From Camarhynchus parvulus (Eukaryota; Chordata; Aves; Passeriformes; Thraupidae), in NCBI RefSeq assembly GCF_901933205.1, contig NC_044574.1, forward strand, positions 19,515,733 to 19,579,732: a stretch of DNA of 64,000 nt, written 5' to 3'. Positions 62,985 through 64,000 of the stretch are shown piece by piece (position 1 is the stretch's first letter; every line of letters begins with the position of its first letter). The notes beneath the pieces are model-generated. The model ran no database searches, was not told the DNA's origin, and saw only the letters and a list, made by a program, of their open reading frames with translations. The translations under genes were made by a program, and so were the position numbers.

Positions 62985-64000
62985 CTGTTATGACCCGTTG
63001 CTTGCATAGTAGCATAGTGACAATGGAAAAGAAAGAAAGTAGCAAAGAGTCTGGTTACATTGTCTGCTTTACATTGGCTCAGATTAACAGAACTGGCAGA
63101 AACTGAAAATGGTCCATAAGGGTGGAATTTTTATATTAAATAAAATTTTCTGCATCTGAGTTAGCAACCACACTGTCAAGTGAATGTTTAGGCAAAAGGA
63201 TGCCACCCCATATCCTGTAAGTAGCTTAAGGTAGTTAGACTGTACACACTCAAAGTAAGGGAAAATTAATCCTACTGAAAAGATTATTATGCCCATCTGG
63301 ATGTGATCAGAGAGCAGGCCAAACCACACAGCTTTTCCTTCCTCTTTACTAATGGAAAGTGCCTTGTCTGGGATTTACAGGCACTACTTGTTCCAAGAAA
63401 CTGTAGGCTTTAAACTGGAACAGCTGACTGACAGTTCACTGAAGTGAACTGAAATTCCTAAGGTAAACTTAGTTTACTTTGCAGTAACTACTCAAACTTC
63501 CCGCACAGGCACAAGAATTTTTTTTTTTTTTATTTCAGAAGGAATTTCACCTGAATACGTGGTGGTGACAGGTGTTGACTAAAAATTATATATATAGAGA
63601 AAAAAAAAGTTCAGTTACAAGTGTAATATTTATAGAACCAATAAAAAAATCACAAGAAACAGGTTAATTTCAAAATCCATAGAATGACTGGTATCTCAAT
63701 CCTCCTCTGCTATAGTGATGTACATAACAGAGTTTCATAGTGTTTACTCAGGACTTAAAACTATGACTCTGACTATCCGATTTATCAAATTTATGTACAT
63801 ATTCAGTAGTTAAAATGTATCTAAGGCTTAAATTTGGCTTTTTTGTTGTACATCAAAAGTTCTTTGCTAAAAATAAGAGAGAACATAGTTTGAAAATTCT
63901 TATGCCTAAGCTTTGGAAGAAAAGATGATCTGCCTTTCATCCAGCCTTCACAAGCATGTTTCTCATAGTTATTATTGTCAAGATTATAAATGCAGTTCTT

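Larger units (their letters stand above)
52617..64000. other. AT-rich stretch without recognised gene
   Basis: No recognised exon, RNA gene or mobile element. Contents noted: an AC-rich run (54236-54380), a 24-bp direct duplication (54562-54619), a complex block at 59990-60310, a perfect 22-bp palindrome (60883-60904), a T/G-rich run (61286-61406), a GC-richer unassigned block (about 61508-61860) with overlapping frames on both strands, a three-unit minisatellite (62939-62984), and a T-run near 63518. Open frames are short and motif-free. The block at 60910-61200 has an LTR-like feel (ATTAAACTC, then a GC-rich part) but is not assignable. Confidence 0.55.

Noticed and set aside
1..64000. CRISPR arrays, phage, operons, tRNA, rRNA or spliceosomal RNA genes
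   Set aside because: No regularly spaced repeats, no clustered same-strand long frames and no recognisable RNA gene cores were seen. The repeat content is that of a bird nuclear genome.

Overview
The window looks like a gene-poor, AT-rich stretch of a bird nuclear genome. The evidence is several CR1 LINE fragments, some with the avian CR1 tail related to ATTCTATG/ATTCTGTG, and several solo LTRs that resemble endogenous-retrovirus families common in songbirds. A passerine origin is an inference from repeat content. There are no operons, bacterial-type genes, rRNA, tRNA or CRISPR arrays. Nearly all open frames are short and look like chance. The longer ones mostly lie inside or antisense to repeats.

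Layout. 1-4041: no recognisable gene. 4042-5140: the only stretch that reads like a gene end. It has two strong splice acceptors, a frame that stays open across a putative intron, a stop codon, and a 3' UTR with AATAAA. I do not recognise the protein. 5461-5589: a long imperfect inverted repeat with an 11-nt loop. 5600-16044: no feature beyond minor repeats. 16045-16562: an LTR on the minus strand with TATA box and poly(A) signal. 16563-25784: nothing recognised. 25785-27175: two CR1 fragments placed tail to tail. 27176-32814: nothing recognised. 32820-33366: solo LTR (family A here) with a perfect 5-bp target-site duplication. 33372-41204: nothing recognised except one TA/TG microsatellite and one enhancer-like block.

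41205-52616 is a repeat-dense cluster. It holds a degenerate CR1, a (CCTTTT)n tract, a second CR1, two more family-A LTRs, two family-B LTRs, and a CR1 fragment that keeps part of its reverse-transcriptase region. Every LTR in this cluster is on the plus strand. Two of them have usable target-site duplications, which supports solo LTRs produced by independent insertions. 52617-64000 is AT-rich with small tandem repeats, a perfect 22-bp palindrome, AC-rich and T/G-rich low-complexity tracts, and no supported gene.

Functionally, the window is best read as intergenic or deep intronic DNA shaped by retroelement insertion, with possibly the 3' end of one plus-strand gene near its left side. I found no convincing new biological system. 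The best leads are the unidentified terminal exons (4042-5140), the long hairpin (5461-5589), and the same-strand LTR cluster.
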